Below the pieces are notes generated by a model. That model ran no database searches, was not told the origin of the DNA, and saw only the letters and a program-made list of their open reading frames with translations. Shown piece after piece: positions 39,601 through 43,631 of a DNA stretch of 64,000 bases (the stretch's first letter is position 1; each line of letters begins with the position of its first letter). The position numbers were made by a program, and so were the translations under genes. Source of the DNA: Tubulanus polymorphus (lineage: Eukaryota; Nemertea; Palaeonemertea; Tubulaniformes; Tubulanidae); assembly GCF_964204645.1 (NCBI RefSeq), contig NC_134031.1, positions 17,667,307-17,731,306 on the forward strand, written 5' to 3'.

Positions 39601-42209
39601 TATATTTTACTGGTGACTGGTTGATAAAGGTGATTTTGAAGTGAAACTGCTGAAGAAAGTTGCCCTTGGCAAATGCAATGTATGAAATGTAATGAATTTC
39701 CCAAATATTTCCCTGATTTGAGGAAAATTTTTCAAATTCCCAATTATTTCCAAACCGGGAATTATTATTTCAAAATTCCCAAATTTTTCCCAATTTCCCT
39801 GTTCTGTGGGGACCATGTCCAAATCCAATGGATACGCATTTTAAAGACCCCCTCATAGATTCCATTGCGTAAAACTGTCACTATTTCATACTGGACAAAA
39901 ATAAGAAAATCTGCTTGTTCTGAAATCTGTATTTAATAATGAAAGTAAAGGATGAAAATTCGAAACCTACCGGCTTGATTAGGTGGTGGTTGAATACCGG
40001 ACGACGTGGAAGGCATAGGATTATTGGCGTGAGGTTGTCTCGGACGTCTGGCGCTGGTTTGTTTCGGTCGTTTCGGTGCGGTGTATTGTCTCGGCGTACG
40101 CTGCGTCATCGCTGGATTATACAGAGCGGCATTCTGCATCATCTGCTCCGAATATTGCTGCTGCTGTTGCTGCATCTGATGTTGTTGCTGCTGTTGCAGC
40201 AGCTGCCCCGTTTCGTCGTACATGTAATTGTTGTAATCGGCGCCCTCGTCTTCCTCGTCGTCGTCGCTGAGACTGATCACCTCCGGTTTCACGTGAACGC
40301 TGCCGACCGACGCCGCTAGCATCTGTTGATTATCGTACTGCGACAGGTAAAGTCCGGAATTCGGGTCGACGTCCGACATCGCGTAGCCGCCGCTGCTGTG
40401 ACTACCCGAATTCGACGGCACGCGACCCTGGAAGCTCAGCGATGACACGACGTTCTCCGCGTCAATGAGATTTTGATTTTGTTGAGACGTAATCGTTGCC
40501 GACGCTCGTCGACGTTTACGCTTCGAATGCAATTGTTGGTGAGGGAATGACTGACGAGGTGTTTTCGGCACCGCAGACGTTAATTGTTCGTCGTACGCGT
40601 TTGATAAATCACCACCAGGTGGCGCCTGGTTGTCGTGTTCGCCATCGCCGTGTTCGGCCACGGGCATTGTCAGATCGTTTTCATTATTTTCGCCGACGTT
40701 CGGTTCGTCCTGTTCGAACGCGTTATCGTCGTGTTCGGATAAATCGGCACCGGCAGCGAACTCCGACTCCTGCAGAGCTTTAGTATCGCTGTCGCTGAAC
40801 GCGGAGACGCTCGTCTCCATTTCCTGGTGGTAGAGTTCGTGTGTCGGGTCGCTGAGACGACGTTTTAACAGCGCCCGTTCGTGATTATTAATCTCCGGTT
40901 CGGATTTCACATTCCGTCGTAACGAACGCCCTGAATCAGAATGAAACATGAGTTAACACTTTCAAGAATATTTCTGGGATTAAAATATAAAAACCTATTA
41001 ATTAATACATTTCTATGAATCACACATTGATGATGAAATGGCAATGGCATTTCCAAATTTTCTGAGTTTTGGCAAAAATTTGTCATATTCCCTGAATTTT
41101 CCCCCACTTTTTATGTTGGGGCACAAAATTTGAAAAATGTCTCTCTTTACGAACGCACAAACTACAACTGATTCGTATCTCATGAAACACATATTGATAA
41201 AGCCTGGCCAATAGCATCATATGAATCCTCCAAGTTTGTCGATACTTTTTTTTGGACAAAATATGTCAAAGTATTCATTTTTCGACCTTTCCCCAATATA
41301 TTCTAGATTTGTCTGATCTGCGTTGTTTCCCTAATTTTGTTCATGCTTTACCACACAAAATTCCCTGAGGTTTTAATCTCGCAAATCCCCAAATATTTTT
41401 TTGACATTTTATTTTCTATTTCTATATAAGCAGGTTATACATTCAGAGTGAAGCGTCAAATTCATCGGCTCTTTTACTTTTTCAACATTAATGTTTTTCT
41501 ATCCATGACCTGTTTCAATAAAAAACTTTACGTGAAATGAAACGTTCTTACCGGGTGAATGTCTGGCACGTCGATCCTGCCATTCTAACCACGTCGGTTC
41601 ATCTACCTCGACGACTATATCGGCTATCACATCCAGGCGACTTTTCAAACATTCTTTCAAGTCAGCCTCATTCACTTGGAATGGTATGTCTGTAAGAAAT
41701 TAAATTTTAGAGATGCAAAAAATCTAAATCGTAGATTAAAACTAATCATCAGGGCCCGGTTTCACAAAAAAGTTTAAGCTTAAATCGGTTAAGTTTGAAT
41801 TGTTGTCCTCATTGAAAACATGAAGTAACCAATGGCAATTACACCAAATATTTGAGTTTAACTTTTTTTGTGAAACTGGGCCCATGTCTATTTGCAACAA
41901 AAACGAGCATTCATTGTTTTTTCATTATCAGGTAGATTTAATTTTAGTATTTTCACAAGTTGATTAAAATGATAGTGAAACTGAAGCGGAATACTCTGCT
42001 TCATAAAGAATAGAATTCGTAAACTGGCTTGTATTCTAGGGAGATCATCAACAACCAGGAAGTAAAATGTAACGAGCCAGTTTACAAGCCTCTGTTTGTG
42101 ATCTTTCACTTTAAAATCCAAAAAATGATGCTCGTTTTAAAACATTTTTTGACTAATAAAAGACAATTAACGAGTCAAATGGTTAAGAAAACTTACCAAG
42201 AAGCATCAT
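12346..42209 (-). CDS. gene A: transcription-factor locus with 32 alternative 3' zinc-finger exons
   Basis: A constant 5' part (exons 42209-42197, 41689-41552, 40930-39971; 370 codons plus one base) ends with donor G|GTAGGT in phase 1. Downstream lie 32 exons, each with a YAG acceptor, two bases completing the split codon, a pair of C2H2 fingers (three in the first) and a stop codon. Each can be joined to the constant part but not read through to another, so the fingers are mutually exclusive 3' ends. Expected products are nuclear DNA-binding proteins of about 440-490 residues with one shared regulatory half and a variable DNA-recognition half. In architecture this matches the Drosophila lola and mod(mdg4) loci, but no BTB domain is seen in the shared part. 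Splicing is inferred from sequence only. Confidence 0.85.
12764..13008. mobile_element. short transposon with GGGGCGGATCCAAGG / CCCTAGATCCGCGCC ends
   Basis: Inverted termini GGGGGCGGATCCAAGG and CCCTAGATCCGCGCC bracket a non-coding core that starts with the G/C-rich GTGCAGGGGTGCCTGCCCCC. A related end appears near 59668-59695. It lies between two finger exons. Confidence 0.5.
13279..13580 (-). CDS. gene A finger exon 31
   Basis: Acceptor TATTTTTAG; the split codon gives Gly, then [10 protein letters not shown] and finger 1 ([14 protein letters not shown]). Finger 2 helix is RSENCQR. The tail after the fingers is unusually long, about 35 residues ([19 protein letters not shown]...), and may echo the VDSxEVY tail of other exons. 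Confidence 0.85.
13865..14118 (-). CDS. gene A finger exon 30
   Basis: The exon contains no ATG before its fingers, so start-based ORF searches miss it. Acceptor TTTTGCAG, then G-GENPYRKS and finger 1 ([19 protein letters not shown]). Finger 2 is [22 protein letters not shown], helix RPESCQR. Tail [15 protein letters not shown] and TAG at 13867-13865. Phase 1 entry matches the constant donor. Confidence 0.85.
14584..14813 (-). CDS. gene A finger exon 29
   Basis: Acceptor GTTTTGCAG; split codon GAT, then KATYR and finger 1 ([22 protein letters not shown]). Finger 2 is [22 protein letters not shown]. The leader before the first Cys is only seven residues. It belongs to the same family as exons 30-32. 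Confidence 0.85.
15138..15361 (-). CDS. gene A finger exon 28 (C2H2 plus C2HC)
   Basis: Acceptor TCGTTTCAG, leader [15 protein letters not shown]. Finger 1 [19 protein letters not shown] is two residues longer than standard between Cys and His. Finger 2 [21 protein letters not shown] ends in Cys, a C2HC zinc ligand set. It shows no close match to its neighbours. Confidence 0.85.
15662..15912 (-). CDS. gene A finger exon 27
   Basis: No ATG precedes the fingers. Acceptor TCCTTTCAG at 15913, then [20 protein letters not shown] and finger 1 ([18 protein letters not shown]). A canonical SGERPF linker leads to finger 2 ([22 protein letters not shown]), helix DKSNLRR. Tail FGSF, stop at 15664-15662. 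Confidence 0.85.
16046..16375. repeat. 110-bp tandem repeat, three copies
   Basis: Three almost identical direct copies begin at 16046, 16156 and 16266 (ATGTCACAGACATCGA/TGGGT...). The few differences are single bases. The array ends about 15 bp before the stop codon of finger exon 26, so it occupies that exon's likely 3' UTR and the next intron. Confidence 0.95.
16390..16661 (-). CDS. gene A finger exon 26
   Basis: Acceptor ATTTTTCAG; split codon GAC, leader [17 protein letters not shown]. Finger 1 [21 protein letters not shown]; linker TGIKPF; finger 2 [21 protein letters not shown], helix RKHHLQG. Very short tail VKF. Sister of exon 25, sharing the FSRKHHL helix. Confidence 0.88.
16662..17494. 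other. intron, no gene seen
   Basis: AT-rich spacer between finger exons 26 and 25, with a short G-run near 17402-17430. No finger remnant was noticed. Confidence 0.4.
17495..17771 (-). CDS. gene A finger exon 25
   Basis: Acceptor TACTTTCAG; leader [19 protein letters not shown]. Finger 1 [21 protein letters not shown]; linker AGIKPF; finger 2 [22 protein letters not shown]. Tail NIHKQIQRF. It is the nearest relative of exon 26, consistent with tandem duplication. Confidence 0.88.
18020..18345. repeat. dispersed repeat, copy 1
   Basis: Shares GTCGCGCTAAGATCC, CTTAAGAAC, ATGTGATGCATACATCGC and TAAGTGCACTCA-like blocks, in the same order, with 22358-22690. Non-coding; copies sit in two different introns of the exon array. 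Confidence 0.6.
18390..18616 (-). CDS. gene A finger exon 24
   Basis: Acceptor CTTTTTTCAG; leader [18 protein letters not shown]. Finger 1 [21 protein letters not shown]; finger 2 [22 protein letters not shown], helix QSSSLYR. Tail KLSVSRP. It groups with exons 23 and 22 by the SSLYRH/SNLYRH helix. Confidence 0.85.
18768..19024 (-). CDS. gene A finger exon 23
   Basis: Acceptor CTATTTTCAG; leader [21 protein letters not shown]. Finger 1 [21 protein letters not shown]; linker LGARPF; finger 2 [22 protein letters not shown]. Tail [13 protein letters not shown]. Confidence 0.88.
19402..19613 (-). CDS. gene A finger exon 22
   Basis: Acceptor GGTTATTTTCAG; leader [16 protein letters not shown]. 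Finger 1 has an unusual C-x3-C knuckle ([22 protein letters not shown]) and an atypical linker TAPTHTYT. Finger 2 [22 protein letters not shown] ends two residues before the stop. Confidence 0.82.
19700..20040 (-). pseudogene. truncated duplicate of finger exon 14 and its 3' flank
   Basis: Nearly identical to 26953-27290 over about 340 bp, including the GFLPI tail and the second finger (helix HSGNFYR, all four zinc ligands). It breaks off just before finger 1, so finger 1, the leader and the splice acceptor are missing. The right edge runs into unrelated sequence at about 20041. It is a recent partial exon copy landed 7 kb away, in the same orientation. Confidence 0.85.
20103..20323 (-). CDS. 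gene A finger exon 21, fingers degenerate but frame and splice site intact
   Basis: Acceptor GTTTTTCAG and phase 1 entry are normal ([18 protein letters not shown]). The Cys pairs remain (CSSC and CRLC), but the His ligands of finger 1 are gone: where relatives read RIVHERIH, this exon reads RIVSRKVV. Finger 2 ([21 protein letters not shown]) also lacks a normal His pair. The frame stays open to a stop at 20105-20103. It could be an early pseudo-exon, or an isoform that no longer binds DNA. Confidence 0.6.
20824..21053 (-). CDS. gene A finger exon 20
   Basis: Acceptor TATTTTTCAG; leader GSEPRTKQ. Finger 1 [21 protein letters not shown]; linker VGDRPY; finger 2 [22 protein letters not shown], helix QSSSYRR. 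Tail [18 protein letters not shown] carries the VDSxEVY signature shared with exons 19 and 18 and with genes B and C. Confidence 0.9.
21290..21395 (-). pseudogene. decayed finger exon fragment
   Basis: On the minus strand the segment reads [24 protein letters not shown], clearly related to exon 20 ([24 protein letters not shown]). The second Cys ligand is lost, and neither finger 1 nor an acceptor is recognisable. The VDSEEVY tail has become VDCQFEGV. Confidence 0.75.
21879..22240 (-). CDS. gene A finger exon 19
   Basis: Acceptor AATATTTTCAG; a long leader ([20 protein letters not shown]...). Finger 1 [21 protein letters not shown]; linker LGIKPY; finger 2 [22 protein letters not shown]. Tail [19 protein letters not shown] followed by a further basic extension to the stop. 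Confidence 0.9.
22358..22690. repeat. dispersed repeat, copy 2
   Basis: Same ordered blocks as 18020-18345 (for example CATGTGATGCATACATCGC). No coding potential. It lies between finger exons 19 and 18. Confidence 0.6.
22785..23062. repeat. 30-bp minisatellite, about nine copies
   Basis: Unit CATATACATAGACCC(G/A)GTCGCAGCTGCACT repeats about 9.3 times with few changes. Being a multiple of three and lacking stops, it reads on the minus strand as a ten-residue repeat ([10 protein letters not shown]), but it has no finger or acceptor of its own. It lies just 3' of the stop codon of exon 18, in that exon's probable 3' UTR. Confidence 0.95.
23084..23373 (-). CDS. gene A finger exon 18
   Basis: Acceptor CATATTTTCAG; leader [18 protein letters not shown] then an Ala-rich run. 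Finger 1 [21 protein letters not shown]; linker SGDKPF; finger 2 [22 protein letters not shown]. Tail [17 protein letters not shown] is the clearest minus-strand copy of the tail found in genes B and C. Confidence 0.92.
23545..23828 (-). CDS. gene A finger exon 17
   Basis: Acceptor TTTTTTTCAG; leader [19 protein letters not shown]. Finger 1 [21 protein letters not shown]; linker SGYKPY; finger 2 [22 protein letters not shown]. Tail [18 protein letters not shown]. First of the GFLPI-tail family (exons 13-17). Confidence 0.92.
23829..24674. other. intron with a MITE and a 33-bp direct duplication
   Basis: No finger exon seen. A direct duplication of a TTTTTTTTATTCATAATGAA-type unit lies at about 23997-24060. 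A MITE follows at 24183-24373. Confidence 0.5.
24183..24373. mobile_element. MITE with ATACCTTGTTTCTCATT ends
   Basis: Terminal inverted repeats ATACCTTGTTTCTCATT and AATGAGAAACAAGGTAT are exact. Part of the interior (ATAGAAATGAACCGATT) recurs inverted near 45540-45570, together with ATACCTTGTTTCT at about 45500, showing a second copy beside gene B. Confidence 0.75.
24675..24907 (-). CDS. gene A finger exon 16
   Basis: No upstream ATG, so it is easily missed. Acceptor CATATTTTCAG; leader [13 protein letters not shown]. Finger 1 [21 protein letters not shown]; linker SGYKPF; finger 2 [22 protein letters not shown], helix RSGNFNR. Tail [14 protein letters not shown], stop at 24677-24675. Confidence 0.9.
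24908..25575. other. intron, short local repeats
   Basis: Between exons 16 and 15. GAGGACTCCACGGTCTATCC-like units repeat near 25005-25085. No finger remnant was noticed. Confidence 0.4.
25576..25838 (-). CDS. gene A finger exon 15
   Basis: Acceptor CATATTTTCAG; leader [21 protein letters not shown]. Finger 1 [21 protein letters not shown]; linker TGIKPF; finger 2 [22 protein letters not shown]. Tail [14 protein letters not shown]. Close to exon 16, with which it shares the acceptor region and the SNW motif. Confidence 0.92.
26067..26298 (-). pseudogene. decayed finger exon of the GFLPI family
   Basis: The acceptor-like CTAG and leader [15 protein letters not shown] resemble exons 13 and 14 ([16 protein letters not shown]). 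An in-frame stop follows within about 21 codons. Finger 2 remnants [15 protein letters not shown] and the region of the GFLPI tail are recognisable downstream in a broken frame. Confidence 0.75.
26299..26952. other. intron, nothing recognised
   Basis: AT-rich spacer. I see no finger remnant or terminal inverted repeats. Confidence 0.35.
27157..27410 (-). CDS. gene A finger exon 14
   Basis: Acceptor GTTTTTTCAG; leader [20 protein letters not shown]. Finger 1 [21 protein letters not shown]; linker SGFKPF; finger 2 [22 protein letters not shown]. Tail [14 protein letters not shown]. This exon and its 3' flank were the source (or sister) of the truncated copy at 19700-20040. Confidence 0.92.
27922..28169 (-). 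CDS. gene A finger exon 13
   Basis: Acceptor TGTTTTTTAG; leader [18 protein letters not shown]. Finger 1 [21 protein letters not shown]; linker SGYKPF; finger 2 [22 protein letters not shown]. Tail [14 protein letters not shown]. The leader matches the exon 17 leader (LSDYYR). Confidence 0.92.
28170..29436. other. long intron, no gene seen
   Basis: The largest gap inside the finger array (1.27 kb). AT-rich. No finger remnant or clear transposon ends were recognised. Confidence 0.4.
29437..29705 (-). CDS. gene A finger exon 12
   Basis: Acceptor GATTTTTTCAG; leader [21 protein letters not shown]. Finger 1 [21 protein letters not shown]; linker LGLRPY; finger 2 [22 protein letters not shown]. 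Tail [14 protein letters not shown] holds a short repeat ([12 protein letters not shown]). Confidence 0.9.
30186..30445 (-). CDS. gene A finger exon 11
   Basis: Acceptor TTTGTTGTAG; leader [18 protein letters not shown] then the [13 protein letters not shown] signature. Finger 1 [21 protein letters not shown]; linker LGVRPY; finger 2 [21 protein letters not shown] is C2HC. First of the [10 protein letters not shown] family (exons 4-11); its leader and finger 1 nearly equal those of exon 7. Confidence 0.92.
30785..31044 (-). CDS. gene A finger exon 10
   Basis: Acceptor CTTGTTGCAG; leader [20 protein letters not shown]. Finger 1 [21 protein letters not shown]; linker LGVRPH; finger 2 [21 protein letters not shown]. 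Tail FRNQSDQ. Helix QSSAMxR is shared with exons 7 and 6. Confidence 0.92.
31454..31701 (-). CDS. gene A finger exon 9
   Basis: Acceptor CTCGTTACAG; leader [19 protein letters not shown]. Finger 1 [21 protein letters not shown]; linker LGLRPY; finger 2 [21 protein letters not shown]. Tail FKDK. Paired with exon 8 by the [13 protein letters not shown] end. Confidence 0.92.
31893..32149 (-). CDS. gene A finger exon 8
   Basis: Acceptor ACTTGTTACAG; leader [19 protein letters not shown]. Finger 1 [21 protein letters not shown]; linker LGLRPY; finger 2 [21 protein letters not shown]. Tail FKDKSNQ. Only about 190 bp separate its acceptor from... the next upstream material; it sits immediately 5' of exon 9's acceptor-side spacer on the genomic map and is that exon's closest paralogue. 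Confidence 0.9.
32636..32907 (-). CDS. gene A finger exon 7
   Basis: Acceptor GTTGTTGTAG; leader [20 protein letters not shown]. Finger 1 [21 protein letters not shown] is identical to that of exon 11. Finger 2 [21 protein letters not shown] instead resembles exons 6 and 10. The mixture suggests exchange between exons. Tail FKSVPFQSP. Confidence 0.92.
33125..33387 (-). CDS. gene A finger exon 6
   Basis: Acceptor GCTTGTTACAG; leader [19 protein letters not shown]. Finger 1 [21 protein letters not shown]; linker LGLRPH; finger 2 [21 protein letters not shown]. Tail FKFALVQ. Confidence 0.92.
33871..34228. mobile_element. MITE with perfect 43-bp inverted ends and TTA target duplication
   Basis: Left arm 33871-33913 and right arm 34186-34228 are exact inverses (left begins AGCCTAGCGCACATCGACAC). 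The direct TTA on each side (33868-33870, 34229-34231) fits a 3-bp TWA duplication, typical of PIF/Harbinger elements. The interior carries further CAACTGGTTG-like palindromic pieces and no coding frame. The perfect arms suggest recent activity. Confidence 0.9.
34369..34643 (-). CDS. gene A finger exon 5
   Basis: Acceptor CTTGTTACAG; leader [19 protein letters not shown]. Finger 1 [21 protein letters not shown]; linker LGVRPY; finger 2 [21 protein letters not shown]. Basic tail [13 protein letters not shown]. Recognition helix QSGTMSR is identical to exon 4. Confidence 0.92.
34826..35079 (-). CDS. gene A finger exon 4
   Basis: Acceptor GCTTGTTACAG; leader [20 protein letters not shown]. Finger 1 [21 protein letters not shown]; linker LGVRPY; finger 2 [21 protein letters not shown]. 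Tail FKDRS. Nearest paralogue of exon 5. Confidence 0.92.
35260..35420 (-). pseudogene. decayed finger exon of the [10 protein letters not shown] family
   Basis: Minus strand reads NPIYSLQ and then, after a frameshift, [18 protein letters not shown], clearly related to exons 4-9 ([18 protein letters not shown]). Finger 1 lacks its His pair and finger 2 is unrecognisable. Confidence 0.75.
35785..35850 (-). pseudogene. possible remnant of an exon 3-like finger exon
   Basis: TCCTTTATATCCGTGTTGGTATAAATGACAGGTT matches, with changes, the 3' end of exon 3's second finger and stop region. No longer an open frame. Weak similarity only. Confidence 0.4.
35949..36021. repeat. 36-bp direct duplication at the 3' end of finger exon 3
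   Basis: ACTATACAATCAGCGCAGCA..CGCAGAGCGTTTAA occurs twice head to tail. The second copy touches the stop codon of exon 3. Confidence 0.9.
36019..36251 (-). CDS. gene A finger exon 3
   Basis: Acceptor TTTCCTTGCAG; leader [20 protein letters not shown] with an Ala run. Finger 1 [21 protein letters not shown]; linker LGLRPY; finger 2 [22 protein letters not shown]. Tail GLVF. Sister of exon 2 by the HRRxGLxNHLSMH finger. Confidence 0.92.
36458..36738 (-). CDS. gene A finger exon 2 (with AT-hook-like leader)
   Basis: Acceptor TATTTCTAG; leader [26 protein letters not shown]-type sequence holds KKRGRPA, the core of an AT-hook, just before the fingers. Finger 1 [21 protein letters not shown]; finger 2 [22 protein letters not shown]. 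An AT-hook next to fingers could add minor-groove contacts (inference). Confidence 0.92.
37345..37625 (-). CDS. gene A finger exon 1 (three fingers, closest to the constant part)
   Basis: Acceptor GATCGTTGCAG; leader [15 protein letters not shown]. Three fingers follow: [41 protein letters not shown] and [22 protein letters not shown]. It is the only exon with three, and ends one residue after the last His. The donor of exon 3 of the constant part is 2.3 kb upstream. Confidence 0.92.
37626..39970. other. intron between constant exon 3 and the first finger exon
   Basis: No gene seen. Starts with a CAT/TCA-rich tract (about 37700-37740). Between about 39520 and 39800 are repeated TTCCCAAATTTTTCCC-type phrases, a dispersed low-complexity family also found at about 41040-41400 and 50130-50340. 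Confidence 0.5.
39971..40930 (-). CDS. gene A constant exon 3: disordered regulatory region
   Basis: 960 nt, phase 1 at both ends; residues about 51-370 of the predicted protein. In order: VKSE at 58-61 (psi-K-x-E), an acidic Glu/Asp-rich region to about 165, a basic cluster SKRKRRRAS near 186-194 (likely nuclear localisation signal), VKPE at 264-267 immediately followed by [12 protein letters not shown] (268-279), a textbook SUMO-interacting motif, a Gln-rich tract at about 293-309, and a Pro/Arg/Lys-rich end ([15 protein letters not shown]). Acceptor TCTGATTCAG; donor G|GTAGGT. The whole exon looks intrinsically disordered. The SUMO reading is inference from motif form, strengthened by conservation in gene B. 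Confidence 0.9.
41552..41689 (-). CDS. gene A constant exon 2: conserved N-terminal domain
   Basis: 138 nt, phase 1 to phase 1. Encodes the segment beginning [20 protein letters not shown] and ending [18 protein letters not shown] do not recognise a named domain and it is not a BTB fold signature. Its conservation in genes B and C (IPFQV..DL.ECL..RLDVI.DIV..VDEP.WLEWQ.RR) shows it is under constraint, probably for protein contacts. It differs from gene B's copy at only two synonymous bases. Confidence 0.92.
41752..41883. mobile_element. MITE with GGGCCCGGTTTCACAAAAA ends, in intron 1 of gene A
   Basis: Ends GGGCCCGGTTTCACAAAAAA and TTTTTTTGTGAAACTGGGCCC are inverted. Intron 1 is 507 bp here but only 108 bp in gene B. 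The two introns are otherwise similar next to exon 2, so this insertion explains part of the difference. Confidence 0.8.
42197..42209 (-). CDS. gene A coding exon 1 (Met-Met-Leu-Leu)
   Basis: ATGATGCTTCTTG followed by donor GTAAGT; the last G joins AC of exon 2 to give Asp, so the protein begins MMLLDIPFQV. Genes B (ATGCTTTTAG) and C (ATGTTACTCA) have the same tiny first coding exon in the same phase, which is strong support for this start. Confidence 0.85.
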
Positions 42210-43631
42210 GGTAGTGTTTAATACTCATTTAATCAATCTACAACGAAAAACAATTTACATAAATTCGTGAGAAATAAATGACGCCACCTCTCTCTCTACT
42301 ACGAGATGCGTGTAACAAAATGGCGTCGATGATGGCGGTGGGTACGCGGAGGGACGCCAGGATTTTTCGCTCGGATCAACATCAAATTACAGCCACGTTT
42401 AGCGATCAATTTAGAGAATTCGTCGTCCGTCGAACTCTGTACACATTTTTCTAGTTCACGGTGATATTATTTTCGAATAAAGTAAATTTTAAAAGACATT
42501 ACCAGCAGTTTTAATTATGTTAGAGGACGTCACCGCGCCGCGTCAGATTCTTTGTCCTAATCAATTAGTTCGCTCGATTCCCGATGGGGGCAGCACCACT
42601 TTTTCGGGTTCATTCACGATTTCCGCGATTACGAGTGATAACTAAGGGTTTTCGGAGTTCTATCCGTTAGAACTAATGATGATACCGATGATGATGACTT
42701 GTATTGCGATGACGAGTCGAGGGTCCAAGTCTAAAGGGGTTGGAACCCAGAAAGTAATAAATCTTAATTGAATTGCTGGACAAGTTCGGCAATTTCCGTA
42801 TTATATACGGAAATAACCGAATAAAATAAAAGCAAAACAAGCGATAAATCCACAAGAACGATGATAATTTACATGTTTTCTGGAGTGTTTAATTGATTGT
42901 AACCTGGTGGGATCCTTTTCAAGGTTCTGTTTAACCGGTACGATCTCGCATTTGCCATGTTTGCCCTCAAAAAGCATAATTTTCTGTCGAAAATGACATC
43001 ATTAGGCCCTAATTTTCTATCAATTCAACCAAATTTAAATCAATCAAGACTCAAGTATTATTCGTTTGTCATTATATTTATATTTATTGAGTGTTGGCAA
43101 TGTAAATCATAATTGCAATATGGGCATGGAACTGTGGCTAATTTGTCATGGTCGAGTTCATTTTAACTCCTCTCTGACTCTAGAGCCCTATCCTCTTTCT
43201 GAATATTAATTCTTTTCTTCAGCCCGTCGTGTCAGAGAGAGAGAATTGAATATATTTATCAATGTTTTGTTTTGTTAAAATATTGCATATTTAATCCTAT
43301 AATGTATAAATGATGTTATGGTGGGTAAAATTGCAGATCCGCACCTCTCCGCGTAAACGGTTCAATCAATTACATTAAATATCAATGTTTCAGATTCAAA
43401 ATTCAGTACATTGCCATTAGTTAATTTTAGATATCTTCACTAGAAAGATTTTAGCCTGGATTCTATCATTCAGCAGATTGCGTCAATCACGAGAGGTGCG
43501 GATCTGCACTTTTACCCCTATGGTGCAATTTGAGTTATCCACAATGTCGTAAAATAAATAACGAAATCAAACTGACGCACTTTTCTCTTTTTTCAGATTT
43601 TAGATGATTGATAATCTCACTATAGCTTACG
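42210..43631. promoter_or_regulatory. head-to-head intergenic region of genes A and B
   Basis: 1.4 kb separates the two start codons, so promoters for both directions should lie here. At 42317-42341 AAAATGGCG and ATGATGGCGG resemble YY1 sites, about 110 bp upstream of gene A's ATG, and the surrounding 42290-42380 is comparatively GC-rich. No TATA box is obvious. The region also holds a MITE (43323-43517). Confidence 0.5.
43323..43517. mobile_element. MITE with GGGTAAAATTGCAGATCCGCACCTCTC ends
   Basis: The left end GGGTAAAATTGCAGATCCGC is mirrored by GCGGATCTGCACTTTTACCC on the right. Non-coding core. It lies about 115 bp upstream of gene B's start codon, so it could influence that promoter. 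Confidence 0.8.

Noticed and set aside
39607-39858. Frames on both strands reading NFPN/FPKYF-like peptides
   Set aside because: Derived from the dispersed TTCCCAAATTTTTCCC low-complexity repeat within an intron.
43312-43327. ATGATGTTATGGTGG|GTAAAA as gene B's first exon
   Set aside because: Its phase does not fit exon 2; ATGCTTTTAG|GTAAAA at 43632 fits in phase and matches the first exons of genes A and C.
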